16,645 nt of DNA from NCBI GenBank assembly GCA_948844705.1, contig CAQNVT010000208.1:1-16645 (forward strand). The letters are read 5' to 3'. Numbering within the stretch: the stretch's first letter is position 1; the number at the start of each line of letters is the position of its first letter. The DNA is from an uncultured Dorea sp. (GTDB lineage: Bacteria > Bacillota > Clostridia > Lachnospirales > Lachnospiraceae). The notes beneath the pieces are model-generated. The model saw only the letters and a list, made by a program, of their open reading frames with translations, was not told the DNA's origin and made no database searches. Position numbers and translations under genes: made by a program. Shown piece by piece: positions 14,449 through 16,645 of the stretch.

Positions 14449-15131
14449 TGTCCTCCTCCGCAAAATCTGTAGCCGTCGCCCCAGACGGTAAGAATATATT
14501 CCGGCCTTCCCGGGGTACGCTCGATCGCCTCCCGTATTTTACGGATATGCACATTAAGAGTTCCGTCGCCGGTAAACTTATCCTCCCAGACATTTTCGAA
14601 GAGCTCCTGCTTTGAGATCACTCTGTTTTTGTTTTTTATAAGATATGCTAACAGCTTATATTCCAATGCGGTCAGCCGGACAGACCTGCCCCCTGCCGAT
14701 ACCTGCTTCGCATGGAAATCAATGCTTAAATAGCCGTCAGAATACATCTCGTCTCTGTCCTCACTCTGTCCAAAACGCCTGAGCACTACTTTTACCTTGG
14801 CAAGCAGAACGCCCAGAGAATAGGGCTTCTGAATGTAATCATCTCCCCCGATATTAAGCGCGATGATCTTATCGTCATCGCTCGTCCGCGCGGAAATAAA
14901 CAGGATTGGAATCTCTGTCCTCTCCCGAAGCTCCCTGCACAGCCCGAAGCCGCTTCCGTCTCCGAGGTTAATGTCAAGAAGCAGAAGCCTTGCGGTATTT
15001 TCCTCAAAAAATGCTCTGCATTCCGACACGCTGTATACAACCGCGGTTTTGACGCCAAACAAATTAAAATATTCCGCCGTACTGTCGGCAAGGAGCTTTT
15101 CGTCATCTATCACTAAACAATCATACTTCAT
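14445..15131 (-). CDS. OmpR-family response regulator
   Basis: DNA-binding response regulator of 228 residues. The receiver domain has acidic residues Asp9/Asp10, phosphoacceptor Asp53 in LLLLDINLGDG, Ser80 and Lys102 in IQKPYS. The C-terminal winged helix shows VRLTALEYKLLAYLIKNKNRVISKQELFENVW, the response-regulator effector pattern, and ends VWGDGYRF. The ATG at 15131 has only a weak AGGA about 19 bases upstream, so translation may be modest. The stop overlaps the kinase start by four bases. The tandem TTAAGGATT box before the ABC ATPase is its probable target; no copy of that box is seen before its own gene, so autoregulation is not supported here. Confidence 0.94.
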   Translation of the reverse strand: MKYDCLVIDDEKLLADSTAEYFNLFGVKTAVVYSVSECRAFFEENTARLLLLDINLGDGSGFGLCRELRERTEIPILFISARTSDDDKIIALNIGGDDYIQKPYSLGVLLAKVKVVLRRFGQSEDRDEMYSDGYLSIDFHAKQVSAGGRSVRLTALEYKLLAYLIKNKNRVISKQELFENVWEDKFTGDGTLNVHIRKIREAIERTPGRPEYILTVWGDGYRFCGGGQ

Positions 15132-15200
15132 TTTTTATAATTACCATTTTCCTATTTCATTAATTCGCTTTCAATAATCATGGCATACGATTACTTTTAA

Positions 15201-15236
15201 CGCCGCCCGATCATCCCATTGAATGATCGGGCGGCG
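15201..15236 (-). terminator. Strong stem-loop closing the oligopeptide transporter operon
   Basis: A perfect 14-base GC-rich stem (CGCCGCCCGATCAT with its complement) with an eight-base loop starts 15 bases after the oppF stop. On the minus strand it is followed by TTAAAAGTAA, so the U-run is very short and termination may be incomplete or processing-related. It separates oppF from the response-regulator gene. Confidence 0.7.
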
Positions 15237-15250
15237 CCCTTGTTCATCCT

Positions 15251-16219
15251 TTATTCTTCTACCAGATGGCACGCAACTTTGTGCCCTGGTTTTACCTCGC
15301 GAAGCTCTGGCATCTCACTAAAGCATCTGTCTGTCGCATATGCACACCGCTCTGCAAAACGGCAGCAATTCTTCGGATTAATCGGGCTTGGGATCTCACC
15401 TTTAATAAGGATTCGTTTATTTGCCTTCGCTCTGTCCGGATCTGCCTCCGGAATTGCAGAAAGAAGCGCCTTCGTATACGGATGCAGCGTATTGCCATAA
15501 AGCTCTTCTGTCTCCGCAGTCTCTACAACCGTTCCCAGATACATTACGATTACACGGTCAGAAATATATTTTACAACACTCAGGTCATGCGCGATAAAGA
15601 GATAGGTAAGTCCGCGTTCCGCCTGAAGATCCTTCAGCATATTGATCACCTGCGCCTGCACCGATACATCCAGTGCTGAAATCGGTTCATCGCAGATGAT
15701 GAAGTCCGGATCTACGGAAAGCGCCCTCGCAATACCGATACGCTGTCTCTGTCCGCCCGAAAATTCATGAGGGAAACGTGACATATGGTCTTTATTAAGC
15801 CCTACGATTTCCAACAGCTCCTGTACCTTTGCATCTGCATCCTTACCTGACATACCATGCTCTCTTAATCCCTCGCCGACAATCTCTTTTACCGTCATAC
15901 GTGAGTTGAGGGACGCATAAGGATTCTGGAAAATCATCTGTACCTTCTTGCAAAATTCCTTCTTCTCGGCAGAAGTAAGCTTCGTAATATTTTTTCCTTC
16001 ATAGATTACTTCACCGGACGTCGGTTCATACAGGCGGATCATACAACGCCCCATCGTAGATTTGCCGCAGCCGGACTCTCCAACAAGACCGACTGTCTCT
16101 CCTTTATAAATCTCAAAGGAAACATGATCTACCGCCTTCAAATCTGCATGCTTTCCAACATGGAAGTATTTACACACATCATTTACCTGCACGAGAGGCT
16201 GTTTTTCATTGTTACTCAT
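15251..16219 (-). CDS. oppF: Oligopeptide/dipeptide ABC transporter ATPase OppF
   Basis: Cytoplasmic ATPase of a peptide importer, 322 residues, normal length. It has Walker [10 protein letters not shown] (47-55), Gln98 in [11 protein letters not shown], signature [10 protein letters not shown] (153-162), Walker B IICDEP with Asp177/Glu178, and His211. The C-terminal oligopeptide-transporter extension is present with cysteines 285, 286, 292, 299 and 317, in the arrangement linked to an iron-sulfur cluster in dipeptide ATPases such as DppD. The start overlaps the oppD stop by eight bases. It is the last gene before the stem-loop at 15201-15236. OppF is preferred over DppF from the overall pattern, but the two are hard to separate from one sequence. 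Confidence 0.92.
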   Translation of the reverse strand: MSNNEKQPLVQVNDVCKYFHVGKHADLKAVDHVSFEIYKGETVGLVGESGCGKSTMGRCMIRLYEPTSGEVIYEGKNITKLTSAEKKEFCKKVQMIFQNPYASLNSRMTVKEIVGEGLREHGMSGKDADAKVQELLEIVGLNKDHMSRFPHEFSGGQRQRIGIARALSVDPDFIICDEPISALDVSVQAQVINMLKDLQAERGLTYLFIAHDLSVVKYISDRVIVMYLGTVVETAETEELYGNTLHPYTKALLSAIPEADPDRAKANKRILIKGEIPSPINPKNCCRFAERCAYATDRCFSEMPELREVKPGHKVACHLVEE

Positions 16220-16589
16220 CTGCTTTCACCTCTCCTTCGTTCTTTCCTTCGACTACTGCTGCATTTTCTTTCTTCATATCCGTATCCGGCGCATATTCAT
16301 GCTGCAGCCAGCAGTTTGTCAAATGCTCGTCAGATAACCTGTACTGATACGGCGGATTATCTTTACAGACATCCATCGCATATGCGCAGCGTGCCGCGAA
16401 CGGGCATCCCTTCGGCGGGAAGAATAAATCCGGCGGAGTTCCCTCGATCGACTGAAGTCTTTCGCCCTTCCTGGTATCCAGTTTGGCAATGGAACCGATC
16501 AGTCCTTTTGTATATGGATGCGCCGTATCATAGAATATCTCCTGTACGGTACCCTTCTCCACAATTTTACCGCCATACATAACGATTAC
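16212..16589 (-). pseudogene. oppD: C-terminal part of OppD, 5' portion missing
   Basis: These 125 codons encode the end of an OppD-type ATPase, which is normally about 330-350 residues. Similarity to the family starts abruptly at VIVMYGGKIVEKG, the segment after the H loop, and continues through AHPYTKGL, the GTPPDLFFPPKGCPFAARCAYAMDVC region with its cysteines, and a charged tail that overlaps oppF by eight bases. Upstream of 16589 the same frame reads SSVSISF rather than the expected H-loop and D-loop sequence, and it meets an in-frame stop at 16620-16622. Walker A, signature and Walker B are all absent from the window. The ATG at 16580 lies inside the conserved motif and is not a credible start. 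Either the gene is truly truncated, or the right edge is a misjoined contig end. Confidence 0.75.
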
Positions 16590-16645
16590 AAAAGATATTG
16601 AAACGCTCGATAATATCCGTTAATCTGTTCCCCGGTACAGGCAAT
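16590..16645. other. Short non-matching sequence beyond the oppD break
   Basis: This 56-base tail does not continue oppD. On the plus strand it could end a reading frame as KDIETLDNIR and a stop; on the minus strand another frame reads GEQINGYYRAFQYLL and a stop. Both are too short to assign. A six-base inverted pair (GATATT and AATATC, 12 apart) is present but may be chance. Confidence 0.4.

Noticed and set aside
15146..15174. Promoter TTGAAA / GAAAAT before the OmpR-type regulator
   Set aside because: The -35 is good, but the -10 is poor and the start site would leave under ten bases before the ATG, with no room for a ribosome site. A promoter must be in this gap if the stem-loop terminates, but I cannot place it.
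16212..16580. A complete 122-residue gene starting at the ATG at 16580
   Set aside because: That Met lies inside the conserved VIVMYGGKIVEKG motif of OppD, and the product would lack every ATPase motif. It is a gene fragment.
1..16645. tRNA, rRNA, CRISPR array, insertion sequence or integrase
   Set aside because: I looked for regularly spaced repeats, transposase-like frames and tRNA-like folds and saw none. Apart from the oppD break, nothing suggests a mobile element.

Overview
The window reads as accessory-metabolism and stress-response DNA from a low-to-mid GC anaerobic Firmicute, most likely a gut Lachnospiraceae-type Clostridium relative. This is inferred from the AGGAGG ribosome sites, the lipoprotein binding proteins, the YesM/YesN-type regulators and the sugar transporter without its own ATPase; no marker gene confirms it. 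Every supported gene lies on the minus strand, so transcription runs from high to low coordinates. Genes are tightly packed, with no gene-free stretch over about 160 bases.

From right to left: (1) 16590-16645 is a short stretch that does not continue the adjoining gene. (2) 15251-16589 is the end of an oligopeptide ABC transporter operon, with an oppD that has lost its 5' part and an intact oppF, closed by a strong stem-loop at 15201-15236. (3) 9983-15131 is a cell-envelope stress or export module: OmpR-type response regulator, histidine kinase, then an ABC ATPase and a 780-residue permease with two FtsX-like halves. A promoter with a double TTAAGGATT box lies between kinase and ATPase. (4) 5121-9902 is a three-gene sensing operon: a sugar-binding lipoprotein, a YesM-type kinase with a large extracellular domain, and a YesN-type regulator with an AraC DNA-binding end. 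(5) 1-4961 is a carbohydrate uptake and hydrolysis operon: sugar-binding lipoprotein, two MalF/MalG-type permeases and a GH36 alpha-galactosidase cut by the window edge.

Regions 4 and 5 probably work together as a locus for raffinose- or melibiose-type alpha-galactosides. The lipoprotein at 8550-9902 has no permease beside it and is co-transcribed with the kinase, so it is likely a ligand receptor for sensing. The phosphorylated regulator would then act on repeats at 5079-5111, just upstream of the transport operon. No transporter ATPase is encoded here, which fits the shared MsmK/MsmX-type ATPase used by many Firmicutes. Region 3 is self-contained: its regulator probably controls the ABC transporter through the repeat at 13156-13175.

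The points most worth a second look are the receptor-kinase-regulator triad, the candidate operators, the non-standard GH36 active-site motif, the cysteine-rich outer domain of the FtsX permease, and the abrupt break in oppD near the right edge.
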